NCBI RefSeq assembly: GCF_037975245.1
Contig: NC_092583.1
Coordinates: 7,393,264-7,457,263, forward strand
Direction: 5' to 3'
Source of the DNA: Apostichopus japonicus
Lineage: Eukaryota; Echinodermata; Holothuroidea; Aspidochirotida; Stichopodidae
Length of the DNA stretch: 64,000 nucleotides
How positions within the stretch are numbered: position 1 is the stretch's first letter; every line of letters begins with the position of its first letter. Below the pieces are notes generated by a model, which ran no database searches, was not told where the DNA came from, and saw only the letters and a list, made by a program, of their open reading frames with translations. The position numbers and the translations under genes are program-made. Positions 1 to 11,176 of this stretch are shown here, one piece after another.

Positions 1-771
1 GCATTATTTTTGAATAAAATGCTACACAGAAAACATATTTTATCTCCATTATTTTCTCTCGTTTTTCTCTATTGGTTGAGTTCCTAAGATTTCATTGGTC
101 GTAATTAAAGGCAGTGACTCGTCAATGTAAACAATTTCTTGCATCCAACTGTCTTTTTATTCTCGATTGAGACAATATATCCCTATATGAGACAATATAT
201 CCCTATATGAGACAATATATCACACAACTGCATATAGCAAACTCACCTAATCTACTGCATTAAATATGGTTATAATAGTAGTAATAAGAACGGCTTCCAA
301 AATCCTTAAAAAAAGATTCACACCCTGGACCGGCTTATGCAGTCTGGGTGGGTAAGCGTCAGACATGCAATTAAAGCAAAACACTGGAAAGAAAGGAACA
401 AAAAAAAAAGAAAAAAAAGCTTACCTGTGTTTGTAGGATGGTATACAAACATGAAATGTACTAGTGATACCTGTGATTTGCTCTGTGGTTAAGTTCTATC
501 CTTCAAGTTTGTGATTTAATTGCTGGCTTTTATCAAATTTTGCAAGAAATATATCTTTGTTATGCTTGTATAGTTTCTTGAGTCAATATATTAGTCTCAG
601 CAAGGAACAACATTCCCTAACTTCGTACAAATCTTACATTTTGAGGTGTAATTCGGGTAAATGCCTCAGAGTACAAATTTTAGCTGGTTTCGTCGATACT
701 GTTTGGATTAAAATTACGCTCGGAAAAGTGATTACATGTTTGACTATCAAACACGACAGACATTTTCTATC
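1..771. other. intergenic, no gene seen
   Basis: No convincing coding sequence. It holds a short tandem repeat at 169-222 and ends at the target-site duplication of the transposon that follows. The open frame from 557 runs into low-complexity T-rich sequence and is not supported as coding. Confidence 0.6.
169..222. repeat. 20-bp tandem repeat, about 2.7 copies
   Basis: The unit GAGACAATATATCCCTATAT occurs twice exactly, followed by a partial third copy. Simple minisatellite with no associated gene. Confidence 0.9.
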
Positions 772-1288
772 CAGGCATGAGACTCTTCCGCGGATTTCCG
801 ATTTTTTTTTTTTTCATTTTCGCGTTTTTTCTCGTAATTCGCGTTTTTTATTATTTTTTATTATTCTTTTTATTTATTTTTTTTATTAAATTTTTTTTAT
901 TTTTTTTTATTATTTTTTTTATTAATTTTTTTTATTAATTTTTTTTTATTTTTTTTAATATTTTTTTTGCCGAACATGCTGGACTGTGAAGGGAAGGAAC
1001 ACCGAATTTGACCAGTGGTGGAATCAAGTAGCACAAAGCAAGCAAAAAAGCCTTTTTTTGGTTCAAAAAAGCTAATGGATAAATTATATAAGCAGAAATT
1101 CCACACTTTTTTGGCGAGTTACGTGATGTGATAGATTCCATCTAGAGTCCACCATTTTGCATTTAAGCCCTCCTTACCTGACAAAAAAATTCTAAAGGGG
1201 AGGGGGACACCCCCTCCCCTTAAACCCCTCCCCTAGGACGGCGATCGATAAATTTCAGATTTTTTTCCCCGGCTCAGTCTCATCCCTG
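772..1288. mobile_element. non-autonomous DNA transposon (CAGGSATGAGACT termini)
   Basis: The left end reads CAGGCATGAGACT and the reverse complement of the right end reads CAGGGATGAGACT (12 of 13 match). The element is flanked by the direct repeat TCTATC at 766-771 and 1289-1294, a 6-bp target-site duplication. The interior is T-rich low complexity plus a short C/G-rich segment near 1195-1235 and has no transposase, so it is MITE-like. A CAG...CTG terminus with a short TSD suggests hAT-like, which is inference. Confidence 0.7.
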
Positions 1289-1506
1289 TCTATCAGTGCA
1301 GCTACGTTTGTATAAAACAAAAGGCTCTACGCGAAGTTAGGAAACACGTGACGTCACCGAAACCCACCACACCACCTAACCGGAAGTACGACTCTCTCTG
1401 TAACGCTTAGAATGGAATTATAAACGCGGTATCTAATTTAACCATTGGCATTCTAAAGTAGTCACTTTAAATGACAGTTAGGTTTTTGCAACTTGACCTG
1501 TCATAG

Positions 1507-3238
1507 CAGGGGCGTATCCAGGGGGGGCGTCGGGGGCGCGCGCCCCCTGGGTAAGAAAAAGAGGAGAAAAAAAAAGAGACGAAAAAAGGAAAAAAGAGGG
1601 GGAAAAAGAGGAGGAGGAGGAAAGGAAGGAAGGGAAAAGAAAAAGAAGAAAGAGAGAAAAGAGGGAGTAAAAGAAAAACGCCAAGACATCGGGAAGAGAA
1701 AGAGGAACAATGACATCATTACAGTGCTGATCCCTATTATATACACAGGGTAGCCAGTGACGGATCAAGGATTTCGGAAGGGGCGTGTGCCTCACCCTAC
1801 CCCTTACACCGACAACTCCATTTTTCCTCTCTCACTCATGATCTGTATATAAACTATATATGGTCTATCATAACGCGCGTGTGTGTATACGCCTTAAACA
1901 ATTGTAGAATTGTGCTATGAAACCAACTCTGGCTGGTCTCGAACTCGACCGTGTCGTCGGGGAACATGACGCATTTCGGGAAGGGGGGACCGCCCCCCCC
2001 TTCAGCATATTTTTTTTTTATGATATCGCTAGTAATTTCAAAATAGAAAGTGCTTAGATGCACTAACAAGGCCTGGGAAGCGTCATTTCCAGCGATCTGG
2101 GAGGCATTTTCGGCCAAAATTTGCTTGTACGCTTCGCGCCAACTTATGGTGGCGCTACGCTTAGATAATTTGCCTACAGGCTTCGCCCCTACCTTGGCAA
2201 ATTCCTCGCTACGCGCATGTTCGAATTTGTAAAGCAAATAGCAGATATCACATGATCAGTGAGCATGAAATTGGCGTTCCAGGATGTAAAGCCATAAAGC
2301 TGTCCGACTTGCCCGAAAAAAATAACCAAAATTTTTCGCGCGCTAAGCGCGCGTTCAACATTAATATCGATATCGTATAAGCAAGCATCGGTTATTACAT
2401 CGCATGCCATCGTGTACCGTACGGTCCGTGAAAGTTGCGCAGTATACCGCGGGATGCTAATGTAAACAACCAAATGTCTTATGTAGATGGAGAAAAAGCA
2501 TGTAGGCCCAATTATGTCAAAACTCTCTTTTACATTAGTAATGGCGAACCCCCCCCCCCGGCTCCCACGCCTATGTGTATAGTGTTCGTTTTCGGAAATA
2601 TCTGCTATTTTTTCATTTACTTCAACCAAGTTTTATAATAGCCGTTAAAAGAGGTTTTAATATTTCTACACCCAAAAAGTATCTGTGTCTGAATTTTCGA
2701 AAATTTCTGACCAACATTCTTCATCACACTTCCCTCTACTCGTGCAATTTTAACCGGTCTGTTTGGGGTTGAAGGAGGTTTTTCTATATTGGTTGTCTAT
2801 AGATGAAATTTTGTACAACATTATGGGTATGTTTTGAAGTGAGTTTATTCACGAGAAATGGAAATTTTCAAATTCTCAACGAATAATGGGCTTAAAACCT
2901 TCAAAAGTGGGGCTGACGGATATTGTGGGCCGCGACGTAGAATCACTCATAAAAGCAATAATCCACAGGACATGCGATGAGTTCGAACATGATTTATGAC
3001 TGGTGACAATCTTCAAAAAGATGATGGAGGGAAAAAAAACTATTGGGAAATACTTGGTTCTCAGGCAAAATGTGTTCATGTGGTTGGTCATTTTCAAGCC
3101 CGAGAAGTGCCATTTCCGGTGATCTGGGTGGTATCAAAACAAGAAATTTTCTTGTACGCTGCGCGCCAACCGATGGTGGCGCTCCGCTTAGATAGTAATT
3201 CGCGCCCCCAGTTATAGAAAATCCTGGATACGCCCCTG
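1507..3238. mobile_element. non-autonomous DNA transposon family X, copy 1
   Basis: The left terminus CAGGGGCGTATCCAGG is matched over 16 bp by the reverse complement of the right terminus. The 5-bp direct repeat CATAG flanks it at 1502-1506 and 3239-3243. The interior has a long purine-rich tract (1550-1690) and a degenerate internal direct repeat of about 110 bp (about 2070-2180 and 3095-3205; shared words 'gatctggg', 'cttgtacgc', 'ggtggcgct'). No transposase is visible; open frames inside are low complexity. It is related along its length to the element at 50,013-51,975 and lies about 0.9 kb upstream of gene A. A 5-bp TSD with CAG termini fits hAT-like elements best; this is inference. Confidence 0.85.
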
Positions 3239-3243
3239 CATAG

Positions 3244-4107
3244 CCAACATATAATCAGTAGCCGATTGATCAATTTGTTTCCCCTTCGAATCTTATCCCT
3301 TCCGCTCCCCACCCACAAGAAAAGTAGTCGCAGTTTGTCCCTATATATAATGTTATGCTTTTCTACGGATCTGCGAAGCTCTATCCGAAGGACGAATGGA
3401 TGAACACCGATTTACACCAAGCTTTCATTTTAATAATTGTTAGTAGAAACAGAAACAATCGCACAAATAAAATAAATATTGCAAAATAAAGTCCGTCTTT
3501 TTCTTTTCTTCATGAACCCTATGAAACGATAGATATATTTAATATTATAAGAATTAGCTCTAGATTGATGACTGCCTACTTCTTACACACAAAATCATGA
3601 GGCGTACGTGTATACGCGTATGTGGACTGCTTAAAACCATATTTCTAATACGGAAAGACATTAACAGTTATGTTTCACTTTCAGTAAGAAGTTCAGTATA
3701 GGGCCTATAGCTCAATTGGCGCTGTTTACTAGTGAGTCTACGCAAAAGTACATTGTGCGACTTATGCTTTCTGTGCCAGGCCGACACATGTACGTTCAAC
3801 ACACAATCTTACGTCAGTATTCAGTGCGTCGCTCTCGTATCGCTGTTACTGTTTCTAAGGTGATTATATCAATGCAATGTCTATATATGGAGATGTATAC
3901 GTGAACGCGTACGCGCACCCACACGTGTAACGTCTGTTGTTGAAATGCGTGTGCTCATGGTCTCTACATTATTCAAATAAGCGCCTACGTCATAATCATG
4001 AACTGATCCGCTGGTTAAGGTCAAGAAATATAGTCAACACATTTCTGTGCTATCGCTTGACTCGGTTACTCACTGTGTGTCTCTAAAGCTAAAGGTTATC
4101 CATCAAA
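3244..4107. other. 5' flank of gene A
   Basis: No separate gene seen. The part from about 3,890 is alignable by eye with the 5' flank of paralogue B (about 53,230-53,469), including 'attcaaataagcgcc' and 'aacacatttctgtgct', so the promoter and 5' UTR probably lie here. No TATA box could be assigned with confidence. Confidence 0.45.
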
Positions 4108-7100
4108 ATGGGTTGTGTTTCTTCAAAAGTCCAGGTCGCATCAGTGACTCCATCCGCCCCAAGCGGACGATATGGCAACTTTAAACGGTGGATTGTCCGA
4201 AAACGCCGAGCACTGGTGAGTAGAAAAGAAAGAAAAAACAATTGTCAAGCACATCATCTTTATTAATTGCAACTATACAGCGCGCGCAATGAGTGAATAC
4301 TTGACAACTTTTTGTCTGCTTTGGTTCAATCTGCCTCCGAAGATTCCGCCAGGATCGAAACGTCAGTCCCCCCCCCCCCCCCCTTAAATTTATGATACGC
4401 ATATACGACGGTATATTTTGGTGTAGCCTACATCTGCGTTTAGCGGCACAGCTGCAACTATACTATGTGCTCTGTTTAGATATCTTACATTATCGTTGGC
4501 TGTAGCGACTTCATTCAAGATCTATCAAGCGAGCTCTAAAAGTATGACGATACCGTACTACCGCGATGTGCCGTTGTGACAAATCGCTGATCGTCATGCT
4601 CATTAACTTCAAACCAGCGTGGGTTGAATATGACCAAAAATGGCCTGCCATTCAGACAGAGAGATCGCTGACCAACAGATCAATAGTTTTAATGCAGATA
4701 ATGGTGACATCTTAGTGGCACCCCTTGATCCTTTTCCCTCGCTCTAACATTTAACACACCATGGCACTCCCGCCACAACCATAATATGAAAGGAGACGAA
4801 TTCTGTTAAGATCTGTTTATGTTTGGTTTATGCACCAACAGTTCAAACCAACCGTGCGCCTGACCCGTGTTCAGCCCTTCAAAGCTTCTGCAGAGACTGG
4901 GTGCCGAAACCCTACCAGTACCTCATCATGCTCTATCAACCTCTCGGACCACCTAGGAGAGGAATGCCGTGCCAAGACACCTGGTAAATATATATTAAAA
5001 CGTTTTAATTTCTATTTTACAAAGTAAAGACATTTTAATCAGACGGTACAGTAACGTGTAAAGAAGCAAAGAGTTATAGGTGAAAAATGGTCTCATCGTG
5101 AAAACAGTGTGAAACAAAAGTCTGCTGTCTGCTATGACAATCTTACAAATGTATTCCAGAGTGTAAAAAATCAAGTGTTTTGTAAGTTCATGTTCCCGAT
5201 GATATATGTGCTTGCACTTTATTTCACGTGATGGTAGAGGGAAATAATTTGACTGGCTTCCTAACTAAGATCCATAATACTTGATTTCGACTCACACGAA
5301 AGTTTGCAAATGTTGAGGATTGTTTAGCTATATAAGATTCCCTCCAGAAATTGCCAATCGTAACGAAAAGATTTGTATTATTAGTGCTAAAATTACCATT
5401 ATCCTTTCTGCGTTCCTCTCATACAACATTTCAAACCGGTAATGCCCGATGCGCTACCCGCATAATCCGCCGCGGTCAGCCTGAAAATCTAGTAGATCAA
5501 GACTGCGCATGCGCCCCCAACTCCCGAGGATTGGCCAGAACTTCTTGCAATCATCACAGAGATAACGTCCAACTTCTCCGCGATATCATGACTTTGAGTG
5601 GGAATGCCGTAGGTGCAGAAGAGGCTGAACACCTGCTTGAACAGATAAAGTCACAAGTCGAGGGGATGCTCTCATTGAAACTGGAGCAAAGGAAGGACAA
5701 GGAGGCTGAGGAGGAGGAGGAGGCTGGGGAGGAGATGGACTTGGAAGGCATCCTCAAGATTGAGGTAGGTCTGACTTCAGTTTAGTTGTATTTCTATGTT
5801 GGTAGTATCCTTGCTTGTAGTTCGTCAACTTGAGTGACTCTGAGTGATTTCTGTTAACTGTGACAGAGGGCGCCCCATTCATCCCTAGTAATGAAATGTT
5901 TCGTATTGTTACGTATTCCTGTCGGCATGAGGATAGATAGGTAGCTGTTACAGAACATATGTTACTGCACTATTACAACGTGAACTATAGTGTAGTTTGG
6001 TTAAACGATGGCCATGTTTTGAAGAGTGAGAAACTTGATTAATTAGGAATCGCCACCAACTATGTGAATATGCTTCACCTGTCAGAGAGTGTGATTTCCT
6101 GTCTTTCCTGACGGGTTTCTGGTTAGAGTCCCATTCTATAGGATACTTTTCTTCTGTCACAGAGCATGACACCTGCACCAACTACTCCCGCCCCGACCCC
6201 ACTTTCTGGAAGAAAGAGTCGGTTCCAGGAGATGAAGGATATTTGTCGTGAAATCTTTCAAGAGGATGAGGAACCGGACAATGACGAGTGGCAGGAGGAG
6301 GTAATCGACATCGACGAAACCGCTGAGATGTCCGAAGAGGAGATGGAGGAAGGAGAGGAGCCGAAATACGCCAACTCGACGGAGGAGTTGGAGGCAACCA
6401 TCAATGCAATCTTCAAGAGATGGAACCTGTCGATGCCAGATGATCAGGGAGAGTTTGCCAAGATCGACGAAACTATCAGATCGTCCATCAGTAGAGCTGC
6501 ATCTGCTCGTCCGGTAAGATAAATAGGATTTAAAGTTAGAGGGTAGCAGCTATAGGGGTAAGGCTGAGGGCCTGGAGAGGGGTCATTCCTCGTCTCTTTG
6601 AAAATAGGCAACAATATTCGTAAAGTAAATGGAACTGTCGGTATTCATGCCATATATGCCAGTCTGAAAGGACGAGGTTTGTCTTGCCCCCCCCCCCTCT
6701 AACCCTCACTATGCAGATCGAGTTCCTGTTAAAGAAGTCATTGAAGACTGACAATTGTAATCGTAGAATAGAATGTACGCCCTTAAAATATCATATTGAA
6801 TTAATGATTTTCTTAAATGCTGTAGTTACTTCAATATATCTTTATTTGCTAATGTAGTTGTTTTTGTTGCATAGTTTATACCCTGCTCACCTACCCCCCC
6901 CCCCCCCCGCCCCTTCTTCTCTCTGAAATTATATTCCACCTTGAACGATTAATTAAAGTTGATTCCATTAATTCATGAACATCTCGAATAATTAGAAAAA
7001 ATGACACGAGTTTGATTAACAAATTAATCAAAAGTTGGAAGTTGGAATGAGTTTTGATTTGATTTTTGTTTAAAATACTTTTAATACTACTACTTTTAAT

Positions 7101-7298
7101 ATTTCTTTTCTAACGCAGAAAACGGCGGCAGTTAGACAAGTAACTTCACATGTCTTAGAGCCTCCCACAGCTACAGAAGCAGCCGGTAAACCTTCACAAG
7201 AAAAGCTTGAGCGACCAAGAGCAGCTTGGTGGCCACGCACACCTTCCACGAAGTGTGGTCCCGAAAATGAGGGTCCCTCTTCCTTTAATAAATTTTAA
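4108..7298 (+). CDS. gene A: putative dually acylated acidic protein (5 exons)
   Basis: Exons: 4108-4215, 4842-4983, 5427-5764 (start uncertain), 6163-6513, 7119-7298. Donors are all GT; phases run 0, 1, 0, 0, giving 372 aa if the ancestral exon 3 boundary is used. The N-terminus MGCVSSK fits the N-myristoylation consensus (Gly2, Ser6, Lys7) with Cys3 as a palmitoylation candidate, so membrane anchoring is likely. A basic patch follows (FKRW, RKRRAL). The middle is Cys-containing with a Glu-rich run (five extra residues relative to B), then a strongly acidic segment (EEWQEE-like, EEMEEGEE) and a Pro/Ser/Arg-rich tail. I recognise no family. Exon 4 is nearly identical to paralogue B while introns have diverged, which supports coding constraint. 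Oddity: the AG acceptor that B uses for exon 3 reads AA here (5425-5426). The nearest in-frame AG is at 5383-5384 and would add 14 residues. An AATAAA overlaps the final codons (7287-7292). Not known whether the gene is functional. Confidence 0.7.
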
Positions 7299-7800
7299 AT
7301 CTTTTTCTTTGACCCTCTATTTGAAAGACCGGAAGTGTAGACAAGACCAAGATTGTAGGAATATTAGTGGACCTAGATGACGTCATGTGCTCAGCAGTTT
7401 TTGTGTATTGTTCTTTAGACAATGGTTTGTCTGTGGTTTTCGTCTTTGTGTGTATTTTTGTTTGTTTGTGAGTATTAAGTAGTATTAGGTATAAGGTATT
7501 ATGTAAATAAGGTATAGTATTATTAAGTAACATGCGAACACCAAACTATGTAACAACTTACTTTTTTACATTTTTTTTATATATTTTTTTATTAAAAGTA
7601 AACAGAGGGCATTTTTTTATACCTTCTTCCAGCATAAGTATTAACATTTTTTCCTAAGAACAACTTTTTTTGTATTACAGCCTTTTTTTAAATACACTTA
7701 TACATTACACACTTTCACACATTAGTATTATAAGTAAGGATAAGTATTTACAAATATTTGTTGTTAAGGTATTTGTTTGTTTGTTTTCATGTTCGTTTGT
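7299..7800 (+). other. 3' UTR / 3' flank of gene A
   Basis: Non-coding but conserved with the same region of B (56,624-57,099) and partly with a third copy at about 52,520-52,730; the word 'ctatttgaaagaccggaag' occurs at all three. This looks like 3' UTR and downstream DNA duplicated with the gene. Confidence 0.55.
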
Positions 7801-7918
7801 CTTGGAAACTGTTGGGTCACGTGACTAGTGTTGGTCCAGGTATTTAAGAGGAGAGTGGTCTTGTCGAAACTTCCCGGTCTGGATATAGAGGGTCAATTAG
7901 GGTTAAAAGATTAAGAAA
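7801..7918 (+). promoter_or_regulatory. conserved E-box/TATA-like block downstream of gene A
   Basis: About 118 bp almost identical to 57,100-57,218. It contains the palindrome GTCACGTGAC (7816-7825), an E-box, and 16 bp later TATTTAAG (7841-7848), a TATA-like box, then a conserved stretch where transcription could start. No exon is recognisable downstream. It could be a promoter for an unannotated or non-coding transcript, or part of an old repeat. Confidence 0.4.
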
Positions 7919-8399
7919 ATTGAAAGCAAAAATTCGAAACGAGAGCTGTTATAAACAAGGAAAATTGGTATTGTTATTCCAAAATTTGTAAATATATAGA
8001 TCATAAATGCATCATCAAACGTTTTGGGTGGATTGTAATTTTTGTACTGTAGTATAGAGTTTGTTACGTATTTATGACTTTAATTAAGAATCATATTCCA
8101 CTTCCCATCAGCGATTTTCAAGTTATTACAGTGCAATATTCGAAAAGAAGCAATCATCTCAACTACCTAGTCATTCATTTTACTGAAAAGAACACCCCAC
8201 CCACACACCTCCCTTCTTCCCCTATATACTGCCATCCGCCATGAACATCTACAGAGTTTGGAAGCAAAACAGGGAGGGGTGTCACTAAGGTTCGACGACT
8301 GGGGGTGCTAGTATTTTCGTCTGACAAAATGATCTCGAAAGTCTCCAATTTCCCATAAATTTCGAGATGAAAATTACAACAATTTAAGATGAAGTGTTG

Positions 8400-8630
8400 T
8401 AATGTCTGGTTAATACATCGACAGTTAGCAATTAAACGTCAAAACCTCGAGAGAAAAACGAAGCCGCAAAACATCGCTAAATTTAGAGATAAAACTTAAA
8501 ATAGCGAGCTAACATTAATTGCGCCAACAATATTGAAATTTGGGTTTAAAACATCAATATTTTGCCATAAATTGTTAGAATATCAATTTAATATCTAACT
8601 GTCGATGTCTTAAACAGACATTTGGAACGT
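8400..8630. repeat. fold-back / MITE-like inverted repeat
   Basis: ACATCGACAGTTAG near 8,416 is matched exactly, as reverse complement, by CTAACTGTCGATGT near 8,598. The similarity extends outward with few mismatches to about 28 bp per arm. The spacer is AT-rich without coding potential. Confidence 0.6.
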
Positions 8631-8659
8631 GCCTCCTCTCTTCCCCCTCCCATTTCTCA

Positions 8660-8870
8660 AACTTCCTTCTAATACCTAGACACCCTCCCCATAAAATTCG
8701 AAATCGTAACAGAGGGTATCGCTAATATGGTGTCATGAAAATTCATATTAATCAAAGCGTTATTTACGCACCTGCAGTGATGACATCATTATATTCACTT
8801 GTGGAACCAAACTTGGGATAAGATAAGCATCTCCTCGGATTGTGATGAATTGAAGTAATACGTGGAAAGT
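8660..8870 (+). repeat. dispersed repeat, forward copy of an inverted pair
   Basis: Shares 'cgtaacagagggta', 'gcagtgatgacatcat' and flanking C-rich sequence with the reverse complement of 10,320-10,575. The two copies face each other across about 1.5 kb. Confidence 0.55.
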
Positions 8871-9559
8871 AAGGGAAAAATCGATAATTTTCGAGATGAA
8901 ATTCAAATTTTCTGAATTTATCTGAAACGTCGTAGATTCAATAGAAAGCTATACAATGACGTGACACAGCTAAACAGTCAAATAACTAAGACAAAACTGC
9001 AAAATATTGAGATCAATCGTGAAACGTGTAGAGAAAACATCAAAATGTTTGGATAAATTGTCAAAATGTTGAGATGAAACGTCGTCATTTCGAGATGTAA
9101 TCTACAAATTTACAAACGCTTCTTTGGAACGGCCTCAAACCAGTTGTCAGACTTTCTACGTCACTGTTTTATTCTTCTGGTTACATGAAAACTGATCTGA
9201 CGTGTTCAAATACAAAATCAAAATGTAGATTTTTTAAATATACAATGTGTTCACATTTCAATATCACAAAATGTGCATGGTCAAGTGCGACCAGGGTCGC
9301 AATTACAATGTTTGTACTTGGATGGTGAGCGGGTAAGGTGATATTTTGTTCAAGGAAGTGGTCTAAGGAGATAAATCTTTGTAAAGTACAAAACGGTGCT
9401 ATATTTGCAACTTTGGAAAAAGAAAATAATTTCAAACTGTTTAGGCTGTTCCACAGATACATGTTGTATATTCATGTATTGTACACAATAGGTTTGTGAT
9501 ATTCTGTGCACTGTTGTGTGTGTGTTGGGGGAGGTGAATCCCCATTAATTGTTGAGACC

Positions 9560-9612
9560 AGCCTCCCCTCCACCCCCCCCCACCCCCAACCAGAATGTGG
9601 TTGCGCCACTGG
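9560..9612 (-). mobile_element. solo transposon-like terminus
   Basis: The reverse complement begins CAGTGGCGCAACCACATTC, resembling the CAGTGGCG ends of hAT-like elements. No matching opposite end or target-site duplication was found, so it is probably a fragment. Confidence 0.3.
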
Positions 9613-10319
9613 GTGGGACTAAAATCTGCCACACAACTATGTCGGGCAGAAAACGCTTAATATACATATATCTTAGATAAAAACTGTCGGGTTTCCCGAT
9701 AAGTTTGGATAAGCACAATCTGACTGCTGATATAGAACTTGATCTATCGCACATAGTAAGATTATGGCTGGAGGTCGCAGATATGATATGTACAGTCCTA
9801 AGATGTGCCGTATAGATGAAATTATTGTCATTAGTTTCGTAATCGTATCAGCAATTTGCTCTACGGTATCAGTTCTTCCAGACAATCGGGCAACCATGAA
9901 TCCACAGCTTAGATGGATCTCCGCACTGATATACATGACAATTATTATTTTTTTTAACAAACAACAGGATATGACAGACAACCTTTGAGGTACAAACCCT
10001 AGGAAAGTAATTTCGGGGAAGGGAGAAGCTTCTCTTCTCACCCCCCCCCCCCCGAAAGTGACGCTCTTCGACACAGGTACAGCGACAAACTCTCTTTGTA
10101 TGGAGACCGTAAAAGATAAGCACTCAACTTAACACAGTCTCTCATACTGTTAACATACATAAACATATACTAAAGACGACACCGCCCCGATCATTGATCT
10201 GAGAGTGATTAATAAGGCTAAAGTTCACAAACAGTTTGGATCTAAGATGTCATCAGATGTTCGAAATCGTGAAGGTGACATAGAGAAAAACTACCATTGG
10301 GAACCCTACCATCCCCACC

Positions 10320-10575
10320 CAAAAGAAAAATGGCAAGTAGGCAATCCATGGATGATGGAGTTACACATCTCACCCCAAATTTGGGTTTTAAATGAGTAAC
10401 ATGATGTCATCACTGCAAGCGCTTAGCCAGCATTCGTGGTGCGAGGTGGCCAAAGTTTTGTCCCCATTTGAAGGGTCAGAATATTAAGGATAATTAACAC
10501 TTTAATTTATGTGACTTTTCATGTCACTATATAGGCTCTACCCTCTGTTACGATTTGAATGTTAGGGGGAGGGGT
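10320..10575 (-). repeat. dispersed repeat, reverse copy of an inverted pair
   Basis: Reverse-complement partner of 8,660-8,870, with a few internal insertions. Together they may be two MITE insertions or the arms of a larger element. Confidence 0.55.
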
Positions 10576-11129
10576 CTAAGTTTCCTCATTTTTGAGAAGT
10601 ATCTTTCGCTTAGGGGGACTTTGTTTCAAAATGGTGCAATATGTTTCCATAATTGTATCTTCATTTGTGTACTACAACTTTACATTTGCCAGTGTATACA
10701 ATTTAATTCGTAGAAAGTTTGCGACAGGGGATGGAATGAGGCACATTCACCCATGCCCCCAGTGACAACGGCCCTGTGTACGTTAAGGAACATTTTTAAA
10801 CAATAATAATACGTGAGGGTATGTGCACGCAGGTATCATATCTCAATATTATATTGACCCAAATGGAGATGTTTTGTTTCTATTAAAGACGGCAATCAAG
10901 GAACTTTGATTAAAGTGTCAATAACTGAATCTTAGTTAATTTGTTCAGAGAAATCTCTTTCTTTATTAGTATTGCTAATGAGGACAACTTAGTGAGATCA
11001 TGATGTAGATCACACCTTGCTATAAAGAAAAATAGCTTAACCAGTATCATATGATATGGCTATTTATTTTTCTTGTGGCATTTTTTTATTTTTTATTGCC
11101 GTCCACTTTTCGTCCTCGAAAATTTCTTG

Positions 11130-11176
11130 GGGTTTTCCCTGCACCCCTCCCCCACCCCATCTGGCTACGCCACTGA
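11130..11176 (-). mobile_element. solo transposon-like terminus
   Basis: The reverse complement begins CAGTGGCGTAGCCAGATGGG, a terminus type often seen at hAT-like elements. No partner end was found. Confidence 0.35.

Noticed and set aside
1478-1795. Lys/Glu- or Phe/Ser-rich open frames on both strands
   Set aside because: Purine-rich low-complexity tract inside a transposon; the same tract recurs at 49,951-50,277 in copy 2.
2189-2629. 146-codon minus-strand open frame
   Set aside because: Lies inside transposon copy 1; not open in copy 2 and no transposase motif.
5334-5348. CCCTCCAG as the alternative acceptor for gene A exon 3
   Set aside because: Good consensus, but using it gives the wrong phase relative to exon 2; the AG at 5383-5384 is the nearest that keeps the frame.
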